From: Brassica napus
Taxonomy: Eukaryota; Streptophyta; Magnoliopsida; Brassicales; Brassicaceae
NCBI RefSeq assembly: GCF_020379485.1
Contig: NC_063438.1
Span: forward strand, 2,170,001-2,234,000
Length of the DNA: 64,000 nt
Direction of reading: 5' to 3'
Shown: piece after piece, positions 23,577 through 39,231 of the stretch
Numbering within the stretch: position 1 is the stretch's first letter
Layout: each line of letters opens with the position of its first letter
Translations under genes and position numbers: made by a program
Notes under the pieces: model-generated
What the model was told of the DNA's origin: nothing
Seen by the model: only the letters and a program-made list of their open reading frames with translations
Databases searched by the model: none

Positions 23577-24237
23577 CTAAGAGGCGTTGGAGGGTCCAAT
23601 GTTTTCACGTTTAACAACCATATCGTACCTAGCAATGGGGCTGACATAGATACCAACCGATGAGAGATTAACCTTACTGTAAGAACCGAAGAAACCACCA
23701 AACTCGCGTCTATCACGTATTCCTGGATCAATATCTATCTTGAAACCAATCTCAGAGTTATCATTCACACTTCCAATCGGTCCATGCTCCCCACAGTTGG
23801 TGTGGAATGTCAAACTTTTTATTCCATCATGCATTCCAAATCGATGTACTCCACTCAATCCAGTCACATATTCATCTTCCTTCAGTATGACCTGCATCAG
23901 AGACTTAACTTCACATGAGCTTACTACAAGAAAAAAAAAAAAAAACAGTTTTTTTAACTGATACAAAACTTACAGCTCGAAAGCTGTGTCCCTCAGAGTG
24001 ACCAAACTTCGCAGAGAGGGTCAGAGCTTCATCATCTTCGCAGTTCAAGTAACCAAACTGAATAGATGTTATGAAGTGTTTGTAAGAAACGTATATGTGA
24101 GAGATGAAGTTGCGTCCCTTCTCGTCCCATTCAGTGTCAGCTGTCTCCTCACCATCAGAGTCGTATGGCTCGTCATATGTCGCTCTTGTTCCCACTGATC
24201 CTGCTCTTATCATTTCTCTAGAAGAAGCAGATACCAT
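23577..24237 (-). CDS. Jacalin-related lectin (2 exons, intact)
   Basis: Exons are 24237-23974 and 23891-23577, giving 192 residues. One jacalin domain covers most of the protein: TEWDEKGRNFISHIYVSY, IQFGYL, DEYVTGLSGVHRFG, LTFHTNCGEHGPIG, EFGGFFGSY and GIYVSPI. The phase-0 intron sits at the same place as in the neighbouring paralogue, showing a tandem duplication. No signal peptide, so cytosolic or nuclear location is likely. Ligand unknown; the family binds mannose-type or galactose-type sugars and is often defence-related. Fits Arabidopsis At2g43730/At2g43740. Confidence 0.85.
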
Positions 24238-24597
24238 AGTTTCGAAGGAATAGAAAATGGCATACCAAGAAAGGTCATATTTATAAGATACTCAAAAGAC
24301 TCGTCATGCATTTGAAGTTATGGGGTTCAATGGGAGCAAGCTACACAAGTTTCAAGATACATTAACTATACAGTACAACGAATACGAACAGTTTCAGATT
24401 TTTGAAAATTCATAATTATATCAAGGGACAGTTATGGCTTTTGTATTTATTAATAAAACACCAACTGCGTTGCACATTTCACATTGCAAATATACAGTAG
24501 ACGAAGAGATTTTGTTTGCAGAGACGTCTTTAATGAGAAACTAGAAAGAAACGAAAGAAGAGGTTCCTTGTTGGTCAAGAAATTACAGAGGAGAGAT
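24238..24597. other. Intergenic: lectin upstream region and OASB 3' flank
   Basis: Contains the upstream region of the intact lectin gene and the end of the cysteine synthase transcript. No gene seen. Confidence 0.45.
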
Positions 24598-26886
<2,289 letters not shown>

Positions 26887-27628
26887 GATCGATACACAGA
26901 GAGAGAGAGAGATGCTTCTTTCTTCCTCCTTTGTGGTTGGTTACAAGAGACACTGATTATTAGCTCCTAAACGACGTCGCTTACAAGAAGTTTTACTGAT
27001 TCTCTCCCTTTCCTTGAAATGGTTAAAAACGTAAATAAAAAAAAACAGAGTATTTGGAGAAAAGAACAAACTTTGAGGGAAAAAAAAAACATTTTTTGAT
27101 TTGTCTTTTGTGTGATTCGTTCTCACCAACTTACTAGTGCCGATGTGGAGGTGAATATGGAGCGCACATGTTATTATTCTTCATCATCTAATCCTTACCT
27201 AACCCCCAAAGGTCAGATTCAATCTCTTCCGATTTTTTCATTTGGTTCTCTGTTTTGTTCTGTTTCTGTGTAGCTGTTAAAGTTATCCAAGAACAACAAG
27301 TATAAGCCTTTTAACTAGTTTCGTGTGTAAGTTGTTTTCTCTGATTCAATAAAACTTCGCCAGTTTGGCAATTCTTTGGTATGTGTTCATAGGTCTAGAG
27401 TTAAAGCTGTGATCTTGCTATAAGGCTGAGGCAAAGAAGATCTCTCATTTGCTCTATGTTGCCTTGCCTCTTACGAAGCCACTTGTCTGTTTGATTAGTA
27501 GTGTTTTCTAATGATAAGTAATCGTGTTGTTGATAGGTTGGATCATCTGTTTAAGCTCGGTTTAATCTTACCTTTAACACTTCACAAGGCTGCTCTTGCG
27601 TTAGACTGTGTTTTGAGAAGAACCAAAG
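26887..27628. promoter_or_regulatory. Divergent intergenic region between OASB and CNX6
   Basis: A 742-bp head-to-head spacer. The OASB side has an (AG)n leader (26893-26910). The CNX6 side has pyrimidine-rich sequence and possible leader introns (GT near 27211, AG near 27600). It presumably holds both promoters. No TATA box is obvious and no coding sequence was seen. Confidence 0.5.
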
Positions 27629-28159
27629 ATGTCATCGGATGAGAAGAATCTTATAGAAATCTTGGAGGAAGGTCACAAAGTCGATATAGTTAAGTACATT
27701 GATTACGTCAGTGCTCCTCAAGCCGGCGCCATAGCGACATTCTCAGGCACTACGAGAGACATGTTCGAAGGCAAAGCAGTCTTGGAGCTAAGGTACGAAG
27801 CGTATGTCCCCATGGCCACAAGAACCCTCACCTCCATCTGCACATCCGCTAGATCAAACTGGGACATCCACAAGATCGCTGTCGCTCACCGTCTAGGACC
27901 AGTTCCCGTTGGAGAAACCAGCGTGTTCATTGCGGTTTCGTCTGTTCACCGTGGGGATGGTTTAGACGCTTGCAAGTTCTTGATTGATGAGCTCAAGGCA
28001 ACGGTTCCGATTTGGAAGAAGGAGGTGTACACTAATGGAGAGGTTTGGAAGGAGAACAGTGAGTTTCTGGAGAAGAGAGACGGTTTGGTGAAGAGAGAAC
28101 ATAGAAGAAGTTGCTGTGGAAGTAAAGTTAGAGTACAAGAAGATGAAAACAGTTCTTGA
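27629..28159 (+). CDS. CNX6: Molybdopterin synthase large subunit (MoaE family), CNX6-like
   Basis: A single coding exon of 176 residues. The MoaE fold is clear: GAIATFSGTTRD, LRYEAYVPMA, IAVAHRLGPVPVGETSV, VHRGDGLDACKFLIDELK and the catalytic-lysine region VPIWKKEVYTNGEVWKEN. The C-terminus is a plant-type CCGSKV tail. With the small MoaD-like subunit (CNX7) it inserts two sulfurs into cyclic pyranopterin monophosphate to make molybdopterin in the cytosol. It matches Arabidopsis At2g43760, remembered as about 198 residues; here the region between SEFLEKRD and EHRR is shorter. The downstream WD40 gene is convergent, about 105 bp away. Confidence 0.93.
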   Translation: MSSDEKNLIEILEEGHKVDIVKYIDYVSAPQAGAIATFSGTTRDMFEGKAVLELRYEAYVPMATRTLTSICTSARSNWDIHKIAVAHRLGPVPVGETSVFIAVSSVHRGDGLDACKFLIDELKATVPIWKKEVYTNGEVWKENSEFLEKRDGLVKREHRRSCCGSKVRVQEDENSS

Positions 28160-28264
28160 TTACTTATAGCAAAGAGCAATGTTTTAGTTTTTTTCTTCTA
28201 CTCTCAATAAGCAAAAATGTCTTAAACACACACATTGTTGAATCTAAAGACTTCAAACTCCAAT

Positions 28265-29269
28265 TTAGATCTCTCCCAGGTAGATATCTTTGTCGCTACT
28301 GCAAGAACCAATGATAGGCTCAGATGGGTGAAACACACACTCATTAACCGAACCTTTATGCCCCGGGAGCTTGTAGAGAATCCTCCGAGTGGTTGTGTCC
28401 CAAATATGAACCATACGGTCCGCGCTACCTGCAGTGACCTTAGTACCATCAGGCGACCAAGAACACTTCAGCAGATTCTTCTCAAAGTTGTGCTGATGCC
28501 CTTCAAAGACCTTCACACACCGGTTCTGCGGAGCGTAAGGCCGCATGTCCCACACGCATAGCTTGTTATCCATCCCATTGGTGAGAAGGTAGGAACCGTC
28601 TGGACTCAAACTCATCCCCGTGATGGTATCTTGATGTCCCTCAAGCGTCATGGTGGCTTCACCTTTCCGCAAGTCCCAGACTTTAACATCATTGTCAACA
28701 CCTCCAGTGAAGATCTTATCAGCTGCATCGGAGAAGCTCACCGCTGTGATTTGGTACTTATCCGGAAACGTCTGTATAGCTCCTCTCTGACGCAGATCCC
28801 AAAGCTTTGCGGTTCCATCATCAGACCCACTGATGATCAAAGGCAACCCTCTGCGCGTAGGGCAGCAGGAGTTCACAAAGGAAGAATGCTCAGCCATCTT
28901 CTTGACTTGTTTCCCAGTTTCAACGTCCCACGCTCTCACGGTTTTGTCCGGACTCGCTGACACGATCATGGAGCCGTCGCTTGTCCAGTGAAGATCGAGG
29001 ATAGCGTTCTTGTGGCCTTTCAGAACCATGAAGTTTTTGCAGTCACCGTGGACTCTCCAGAGGAAAATCTCTCTGTCGTGTGATCCAGATGCGATGAGAG
29101 TCCCAGATGGGTTGAACTTCATGGTGTAGACAGCGCTCGGGTGACCAGTTAGCAGCATGATAGGCGCTTCGAGGCTTGATGTTCGCTGCTTCCCGTAGGG
29201 ACCAGGTCCCAACTCCATGGGAGTAGGAGCTGACAAAGCGTTCTCATTCTCTCTTGGCATGATCTCCAT
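28265..29269 (-). CDS. WD40-repeat protein, U5 snRNP 40 kDa subunit-like
   Basis: A single coding exon of 334 residues. Seven WD40 repeats follow a 35-residue N-terminal tail, with clear GH...WD units: LTGHPSAVYTMKFNPSG, LKGHKNAILDLHWTSDG, TVRAWDVETGK, SGSDDGTAKLWDLR, GGVDNDVKVWDLR, LEGHQDTITGMSLSPDG, NKLCVWDMR and MVHIWDTTTRR. The whole chain matches the U5-40K (SNRNP40/Prp8-binding) family, a component of the U5 snRNP in the spliceosome. It corresponds by order to Arabidopsis At2g43770. A leader intron just upstream of the ATG is plausible (acceptor near 29272). Intact. Confidence 0.93.
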   Translation of the reverse strand: MEIMPRENENALSAPTPMELGPGPYGKQRTSSLEAPIMLLTGHPSAVYTMKFNPSGTLIASGSHDREIFLWRVHGDCKNFMVLKGHKNAILDLHWTSDGSMIVSASPDKTVRAWDVETGKQVKKMAEHSSFVNSCCPTRRGLPLIISGSDDGTAKLWDLRQRGAIQTFPDKYQITAVSFSDAADKIFTGGVDNDVKVWDLRKGEATMTLEGHQDTITGMSLSPDGSYLLTNGMDNKLCVWDMRPYAPQNRCVKVFEGHQHNFEKNLLKCSWSPDGTKVTAGSADRMVHIWDTTTRRILYKLPGHKGSVNECVFHPSEPIIGSCSSDKDIYLGEI

Positions 29270-30163
29270 CTCTGTGCCACAAGGAAAGGAGTCAGCACAA
29301 TGATCAAACTATATAAACACAAAAGCAAAAGGTTGAAACTTTAGCTTGTTGATGTTGAGTACTAATCTAGGGAGATAAGATCCAGATCTCTCTATAAAGG
29401 TCGTAGCTTTGGACTAGTTACAGCAAATCTAGAAGCTAAACGTACTTAGGGGTAAAAACCCAGAACATACATTACTAATACAGCTCCAATTACACAGAAA
29501 AGACTGAAGATTTGAAGAAAAAAAAGAGCTAAAGTAGAGACCTTGATCTCTCGCAGAAAGAGTTCATAAGAGCAAACCTACGACGAGTTACGGAGAAAGA
29601 TGATAACGTACCTAAGTCAGATGAGGGCGAGAAAGGTAGAAAGCGCTCAACGTCGTTACCGGAACCCTAAACCCAGAGGAGAGACGAAGCTCGCGAGAAA
29701 GAAGGAGAGAGAGAGCCTCAGAAAATAAACAGTTTGTTTTATTCTCCGTCGGTTTATTTTTAATTATTGAAAGACCCTTATATGTTAAAGGAATTATAGA
29801 ATCAACCCCATAATAATTATTTCTATCAAAATAACCCATCACTTTCATCTTTTTAGCCAGACAAAGAGGGGTGTGTATGTGCACTTTTCTAACTCTTTTT
29901 ATTGATGTTTGAAGGAGTAATAGACCTTTATGGATACCAAACCTTATAACAAAGCATTTAGGTACAAGATTATTATAAATTTGAAAAGTTAACACAATAT
30001 CAAGTACATCAAAACAAAGTCCTAATCAGACATTCTCTTCTTTAGCCATTGTATTAAGGATAGAGATGCGCCAGAAACGAGCCAGTCTTGTAAAGTAATA
30101 ACTTTGGAACACAAAGATAAAACGATGGGTTTTGTTGATACATATCAAGCTAACTGAAGATAA
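29270..30163. other. Intergenic: WD40 leader and promoter, COA3-like 3' flank
   Basis: Includes the likely 5' UTR of the WD40 gene (to about 29740) and AT-rich spacer. The 127-codon minus-strand ORF at 29612-29995 has no recognisable domain. Confidence 0.4.
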
Positions 30164-30367
30164 TCAGGCCTTTGATGGAACCTTGGGGTCGGTCTCAACC
30201 TGTTTCTTGTCTTCAAACTTGTCTATAGCCATCTGAAGCTCGTCCGTGCCACCAACGGCCTTCATTGTGTAGAAATATACCCCGAATACAAAGGCAGTCA
30301 AGCCTCCCGCTACAACCGCGTTCTTGCTTTTTGGGCCTAGAAAACTCAAACCTGGAACTCCCGACAT
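30164..30367 (-). CDS. COA3-like mitochondrial cytochrome c oxidase assembly protein
   Basis: A 67-residue protein with one hydrophobic helix (AVVAGGLTAFVFGVYFYTMKAV, about residues 17-38; first part AVVAGGLTAFVF) followed by a charged tail (DELQMAIDKFEDKKQVETD). This is the layout of COA3/CCDC56 proteins: an inner-membrane single-pass protein that helps assemble complex IV by acting on newly made COX1. It matches Arabidopsis At2g43780 in order, described there as a cytochrome oxidase assembly protein. A good acceptor (CTCGCAG) about 25 bp upstream of the ATG suggests a leader intron reaching into the 31 kb region. Confidence 0.8.
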   Translation of the reverse strand: MSGVPGLSFLGPKSKNAVVAGGLTAFVFGVYFYTMKAVGGTDELQMAIDKFEDKKQVETDPKVPSKA

Positions 30368-32002
30368 TGTCTCAAAGTCTTTATAAAACCTGCGAGGTTC
30401 AAGAAAGTGTGTTAAAAAATGTCACATCTCATATTAGCTTATTGATTTATCAACACAACCACAGTACTCTGATCAGGATGAGTAACCAAAGAGAGCTATA
30501 AATGAGAATCAATAAGCCCCCAGGCATCTCGTAACATTGATATGTAGTTCATATAGTTTCTACAGTAAAAATTTACATTTTGCTATTCCTCCTCGCCTTA
30601 GGAAACTACTTTGCAAGTTAAAATGACAGGCAAAGAGCACGCAAGATCATGAGTAACATAATGATGATGTGACCAACTGAATATATTGCAAAAACATTCC
30701 AGCAAAACAGAAGCTCTTCTTTTGCTTTATATGATGAGACAGCAAATCTTAATGAGAGACAATCATTTGCTCAGCTTCATGCGCATCAGCTTAACATAAT
30801 TATTCAAAAGTTTAGATAACAATGATACTTTTAGCTTCCTTTTAACGAGTCAATCAACAATCAAATAACCAACCATTAACAAAAGTCAGATTCAAATGCA
30901 ATTAGTAACCTTAATTTAACATCATATTACATCCAAAGCTAACATCTTTAACCACAAAAAGCTCTTAAAACAGATCAAAATGACAAAATGAAATCATATA
31001 ATCCCTCGGTATATAAACACTCTGAGGATCACATGATTGAATCGAATGGAAGGGAACCTGGTGATAGTTTAAGGATCACTCGGGAGCTCGAAGGATACAC
31101 AAAGCTTATATCTTTTTCTACGGAGATTGTGTGCTGTGCCCAATGCTGTGAACCCTTAAAGGTTTCGTATTTAGAAGACTGTCGGTGTTGTTGCCCACTT
31201 GCCAATCTATCGAAGCCGTCTTCTGTTCTGTTCGCTCTTTGGGACTTTCTTTTGTTAAATATGGATAAACTCCCTATAATCTAGAACAATATCAAATTGA
31301 ATCCGGTACTTCATTTTGTAACAACTTAGCCCATTTATATAAATGATCGTGTTTTCGATGTGAACATGTTACAAATCGCACGACTAATCGTAAGTCGTGA
31401 TTTTTAGAATCGTTGAAATTTTAATATTTTAAAACTATTTTTGGTTGATTGATTACGGTGACTAGTCATTGTGACATGTAACTCAACTTTGTCGTAAGCA
31501 GCCGTCCATTACATGCCTTTACATTTGGTTTACACACGTAAGATGTTTCATGTTATGAAGATGATGATTGATTGCAAAAAAAAAAAAGAAGTAAAACCAA
31601 ACCGAAAATAGCAAATACCATTTACTATTTATAGTTAACTTTGTGATTTGTTTTCACCCAAACAAGGTTACATTCAAAGTATTACCGTTAATGACAAGAT
31701 TATCACAAATCTAAATCAAGTAACTCTACAAACTAAAAAAAAAAAACATTATTATCTTCTTAGTTTGAAAAAAAAAAATGTTAACATCAAAAGGGAAGAA
31801 CTTTAACCATTAAAATAAACAAATGATTCAACAGTGTTGGGTCAAGTAGAAGAAGACCCATAAAAAGATCCGCACCCACGCACATGACTTTCTCTTCTTC
31901 CTCAGATCTGCATTGACCCCCAAAAAAAAAAACAAAAGCATATCAGTTTCCGACAATCATTTGATCCACACAAACCCGAAAGTCTCTTCCTTTCTTCTTC
32001 AT
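30368..32002. promoter_or_regulatory. Divergent intergenic region: COA3-like leader and MPK6 promoter
   Basis: Probably holds the non-coding first exon and leader intron of the COA3-like gene (to about 31200). The MPK6 upstream region follows, ending in a short leader with a poly-A stretch (31923-31932) before the ATG. Homopolymer A runs occur at 31577, 31736 and 31770. No coding sequence recognised. Confidence 0.45.
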
Positions 32003-33932
<1,930 letters not shown>

Positions 33933-34261
33933 AGTAACAGCATTTGGGAGAATGAGGTTTGGTTTGATTTGGACAAGATTCTTGAAAAGACAAAAGCTCA
34001 CCATTGTTTGTCTTTTGTGTATACACCTGTGAGAGAGATGCTTCTGATCAATGGGGCTCAAACTTTTAGTTTCTTTTGGTGTTTTTCTTTCTCTCTACGT
34101 ATTTGTAAGTTGCCTTCCTTCATTTTCTTGTTGCAATTATAAAAGACTTTATCAAAGTTTAAATCATCTCAAGAAATAGTTTTTCATTGTGTCAAGATTG
34201 CTGAAATACAAATTGAGTATTTGATGAACAAAACACAAGTCTCTCAAGTCTTCAAGTGTGG
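33933..34261. other. Intergenic: convergent 3' UTRs of MPK6 and the FAM133-like gene
   Basis: T-rich 3' flanks only. Confidence 0.5.
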
Positions 34262-35652
34262 TCAACTCTTCTTAAGATTGCCAAAGAATTTCGATAAAGG
34301 CACTGGACCATCATCCTCATCTTTACTACTTTTGCTTGAGTGTCTGCTTTTAGATTTGTGTTTCTTATCCCTTTTGGATCTTTTGGAACTCGACCTTGAT
34401 CTTCTAGATTCCTCTTCGTCGCTGCTTGATGACTCGGAGGATGAGCTGGAGGAGGAGCTTGAGTCAGATGAATGCCTTCTCGTACGCTACAAATCAAGAA
34501 CACACAATGTATCTGTTAGTAGAAGCTACAAGCCTACAACATAACAGTAGAAGCTGTAATAAGCAAAAGCACCTTTCTCTTTTTGCTTTTCTTTCTCCTC
34601 GAGTCTCTGTCCTTTCTATCTGTGACATCTCTCTCCTTCCTATCTGTAAGATCACAGGACACATTAGAGAAGCAAGTCGCAAATCACACAGATTGTACCA
34701 CATTCCATCAATATACCTTTTCTGGATTTGTCGCTGGAAATATAGTTCCTTCCCTTGGAGAGCTTCATTGCCCTTTCAGCATCCAGCTGAGCTCTATACT
34801 CACGCATCAGTTTATCAGTATCTGCTTCAAGTTCCCCCTTCTTCAACTCTTCGTCCTAAGAGTATCACATGTAGTAGGTATACAAAGTGAGAAACAGTTC
34901 TTATTCTACTCATAAACACAATGAAAAGCACCTGTTAAAGAGTAAACTCTCAACAATACATTAATGTTTGAGGGTGAGAGCTTTGCAATGAAGACATTAT
35001 TAATGTTGCTAACCATTGCTTAATCTTTACAATGAAGAAGATAGGTTAATAATACCTTTTGCTTCTTCTTATATTCTTCCCAAGTAATGGTGTGAGTGGT
35101 CTGGAGACCAGCCAAACGAGCAGCATGCCACTCTGGTGTATGATATGAACCATCCACCTGCCACTCGCCTCATCAGAAATGTTTTTGTAACCAATAATAA
35201 TATCCATAAAACAAAAAACATCTAAGCCATATGTTAGAATCTTGCTATGTTTTGAACTTAAAACAATCCAGAAACTCTTTAACTGAAGGGATACAAGATC
35301 AGATTCTACACTAACACTTATGTGTTATAAGTAATCTAACAACTAAGATCTCAGACATTAACTAAACTAACAAGTAAGATCTCAGACGGCTACAGTTTTC
35401 AAATCTAGGTCACAATGTAATGCTTCAAAGAGGGGGAAAGTACAAATCTTTATCACATATCAACACGAAAGTCATCAAATTTAACAAGAAAAAAACAAAT
35501 CAATTGAATTTGTTTCAAAGGTAATCATCGTGGTAGTAATAGTATGAAAGGGTACAAACCATGCCGTCTTCGATCTCATCGGGGGCTGCGGAGCCGGAGC
35601 TAGAGCCGACTCTGGCTCTCTGCATAGCCTTGTAGCCTTGGTTCTTCCCCAT
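34262..35652 (-). CDS. Small Lys/Ser-rich nuclear-type protein, FAM133-like (5 exons)
   Basis: Exons, in minus-strand order: 35652-35560, 35157-35056, 34855-34717, 34643-34573 and 34486-34262, giving 209 residues. It begins MGKNQGYKAMQRARVGSS, has a conserved N-terminal block (GMVDGSYHTPEWHAARLAGL, TWEEYKKKQK) and a charged helix (ELEADTDKLMREYRAQLDAE). A low-complexity RS/KS tail (RSRSSSKRSKRDKKHKSKS) leads to the end PVPLSKFFGNLKKS. Composition and layout resemble FAM133-like splicing-associated proteins, but function is not established. Order suggests Arabidopsis At2g43795. Because the exons are short, this gene is hard to see from long ORFs alone; splice sites and summed length (630 nt) support it. 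Confidence 0.82.
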
Positions 35653-36700
35653 CGCCGAGAGAAAGTTGGAGACTTTCCAATCGAAAAGGGGCAGAAACTG
35701 GATATTGAGGAGAAGCTCTGTTTAATCGTAAGGTTTTGACGTTTAACGGTTTCAAGAAAGAGAACTTGAGGGATCGATTTAAGAGAGCGAGAGAAATAGA
35801 GGGACCTGTGATTAAAAATTCCAATTTAGACCCAAAAACAAAACCGGTTTCATCAGAAACGGCCCATGTATGTTATTAATGGGCCCTAAAGCCTCTGTAA
35901 TCCATTGATACTCTTCTTTCTTATCTGCATGAGCTTATACAATATGCCAAATATACACAGGCTTCTTCCATTTATCTCACTTTTTCACTTTGATACTTTT
36001 CAGATAAAAAATAAAGTAATTATTTTTCTTGAATTATTGGAATGAATCTAGAGAAAAATCTAGCTGACGCAGTATTGGAGCACTAGACTTTGTCTTTTTG
36101 ATATATTTTTTGCTACTTTTTCTCCTTTTAAAATGTAATTTTGCTTTTTAAATTTTATTTTCCATAACAATCTAATCCTAAGCAAAAGACTTTGCCCTTC
36201 CCGTCTTTGTAGCAGGATTCACTCTAAAAGGTGCACCTTCTCAGAAATACCCTCAAAAAGTTGCTTATACACACTTGTAAATTTTGAAATATCTAGCTTT
36301 CAAATCACTGACAAGTGACTATAATAATAGCTTCCTTTTACTTTCTCCTGTAGTTTTAATAGATTAGAAAACTTTATAGTATTATTTGTTTGTCAACCTG
36401 CTTTATTTTTATTTTCAATTCATAAATCTTAGCTTTTCTCTCCAAAGTTCTCTTTAGAATATTGAAAACTCATGTTTGAAATGATGCCCAAACATTTGAA
36501 ATCAATAATAAATAGTGATAGAATGATTCATATTCTATTTATACAGTTTGGTTTTATGATTTTGATGGTAATGGTGTAATCTTAGCAGAGAGAGTAGCAT
36601 TGTAATAAAACAGCTTTGTGGAGTGTGGGGTTGTGTCCTTGAGAAACCGGAATGGGCGATAGCCGGTGAAGAATAAAGGTAACACAGAGTGAAGAAGACT

Positions 36701-36710
36701 GACACGTGTC
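36701..36710. promoter_or_regulatory. G-box palindrome GACACGTGTC
   Basis: A perfect 10-bp palindrome with the CACGTG core bound by plant bZIP and bHLH factors. It lies in a GC-richer island 2.5 kb upstream of FH2 and 1.0 kb upstream of the FAM133-like gene. The regulated gene is unknown. Confidence 0.35.
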
Positions 36711-39044
36711 AATAGAGAACAAAAGTGAATGACAGCTGAACATCCTGGATTTGCGTGTATCACGGGTTTACAGTAAAATGCCTTCGTCGTCTTGCTCTGT
36801 ACGCTCTTTATGCACTCAGTTTTTGTTGGTCGGACTATTTCTCACCGACGATTCTGTTCTACGTTGTCGTTTTGACGCTCTTGTATATTTAATCTTACCC
36901 TGAGGATTGTTTAGTAGCAGTGAACCTTTCTCTCAAACAGGCGGAATGTTTGCTTCCCCTACTAGTGGCTTATTAATTAATCAATCAAAAGTATGCATAG
37001 AATATTAAAGAATGATGATTTATAAGGTTTCATACTTTGTTGACCTGACTAGAACGGACCAACCTCGGATAAACACAGCCATGTCACACGAAATAATTGT
37101 AGTTGATTATAGTAGATTGCAGAAGTCGGAAGTGAAATTTCAAAAACAAACGAAAATAAAACGGTAGTAGTAAAACTTAACTTAAGATTAAGAAGAAGAA
37201 AGAAGAGAATCTTTGGAGAAGTGGAAAATGATGCAACTCCCAACACTTCTTGTTTTGTTTAATTGTGATAATATAATGCAAAAAATCTCTGTGCTAAACT
37301 TGTCTTTTGTTGTTGTATACAGTATATTGGATATTTACCCATCATAATTTTTTTTCAATCTCCTCATCATTTCTCTCAGTTTAGGTTTTCCTATTTTTGT
37401 TTTTATAAACATAACTTGAATTCTCATTGATAATTTATGAAATAATATGATAGAAAATTAGTTCCTCAAGCTTTATTTTGTATTTGATCTAAACAAAATA
37501 TGTCATAGTGTGGTCTACATTGATAACATTTTCTTAATAAAATAAAATTTGAGGAACTAATTAATTTGATAGCAGTGGTTTAATTACATGCAAAAAATAA
37601 TTTATTCACGAAAACAAACAGAATATTATCATCAAAATATAATCATTAGTTTACTATCATTTTGGTTGCATTCATTAATCATGTCAAAAAGGAAAAATCT
37701 AAGTAATTTTTCTCCGTTCATTCTTTTACTGTCATATTTTACTTCATGGTATCTGTCTTATACTTCACGAGTTTGTTCTTCTGCTATGTCAAAAGTGCAT
37801 CAATTTCCATATACGTGTAAAAATAATTCGTGTACTGTGCTTATTCTATAAGTTATGGTCCTCATGAAAAACAATAAATGAAGAGTAGCGGCCGACCAAA
37901 AAAATCTATAGGCCATTCTGCATTATATCATCGTACATGTAACGCCTCTGTGACATTGAATCGTACCGAATACGGACTGGAGCCATACTCTCGCTTAAGT
38001 GAAATGCAATGTAGTGCAAAGTGCTGTTAATTACAAGCTCGTTGCATAAGTTCTTAGCATAAAAAGTTTGTTGAATAAGGAGGCTCCAATGAATACTTTA
38101 TATGTCAAACGCTCTAAAGACCTCTTTATGCATAATAGTAGAACATATGACATTACATCCACATAAAAAATATTTCTATATGTCCCTTTAAGATTTGAAA
38201 TGCTACGATACTTAATAGATTCATGCAAATGATAAAACGAATTAAGATTTATGTTATGTGTTTAGGCATATATTTTGTAAAATGCATTGTAAGAAAAGAG
38301 TGAATGCTATAAATATAAATATTTACCGTGAAATTTTTGTTATTATTATTGAAACTAACAAAATTAAGATGATAACAAAAATTATTGTTTTTTGTTTGTT
38401 TTCAATAAATTCGGTTTATTTATTACAGATTCAGTGTAGTTATGTTGGGAGAAAATGCTGACTTTGCTATTTAGCACCGTCCCGAAGATTTTCATGAGCC
38501 ATCACTATTATTTTCACTACTTGTACTCCAGTCTCCAGCAAGTTAAAATAGTCTTTTCTTTGCATTCACTATATTTTTCAAGGAACATAACAACAGGAAC
38601 TAGAAGAAAACCATAATGTTCAACTAATTTTGGTAGTGAACAAGTCACAATCAAGGTACCACTAACGTGTGGTAATTAACAGAAAAAGGGTCCTAATTAA
38701 CCGTCTTAATCGTTAAAAAAATCCGATGAAAATTAATTGCTTTCAACTGAAGAAAACATGTTGGGAAAGATGTCCATTATTAGAGCAATCATTATTATCG
38801 AAAATTGATCTATCTGCTAACAAATGGTCCAACCCAACATCTCATTTAAGTTTTGTTCTGAACCAAAATTATTAATTCGATTTACAGAAACTCTTTTAAA
38901 GCTTTTTGATAGAATTAAGGAACATGGAAATAAATAAAGAAAAATAAAAAGATGAACTACCATTTTCGGCATTTCGCAATCAGATCAAATACGAAGAAGA
39001 GTTAAACGAATTTAAACAATTGTGACACATATACTTACTGTTCC

Positions 39045-39079
39045 CTCGTAAAGACCAAACCTTCTCTCGTAAAGACCAA

Positions 39080-39115
<36 letters not shown>
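39045..39115. repeat. Short duplicated motif and (TC)n microsatellite in the FH2 leader region
   Basis: CTCGTAAAGACCAAAC occurs twice in tandem (39045 and about 39066), followed by a CT microsatellite from 39082 to about 39115. Located 120-190 bp before the FH2 start codon, probably in the promoter or 5' UTR. Confidence 0.75.
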
Positions 39116-39117
<2 letters not shown>

Positions 39118-39231
39118 ATTGACCAAACCAAAGGCTTCTTCACTCTCTCTCTTTTCTCCCCACTGTCAGATTTTGAATACAGCAACAACAACAACAAGCC
39201 CTAGGAAAAAAAAACCAGAGAGCTTGACGAA

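Larger units (their letters stand above)
35653..39231. other. Long intergenic region before FH2
   Basis: About 3.6 kb without a recognisable gene. It includes the leader of the FAM133-like gene (to about 35820), AT-rich spacer, a GC-richer island at about 36600-36900 with a G-box palindrome, and the FH2 promoter and leader. ORFs here are short and featureless. Confidence 0.45.

Noticed and set aside
30988..31284. 98-codon plus-strand Cys-containing ORF
   Set aside because: Lies in the probable leader exon and intron region of the minus-strand COA3-like gene; no homology recognised.
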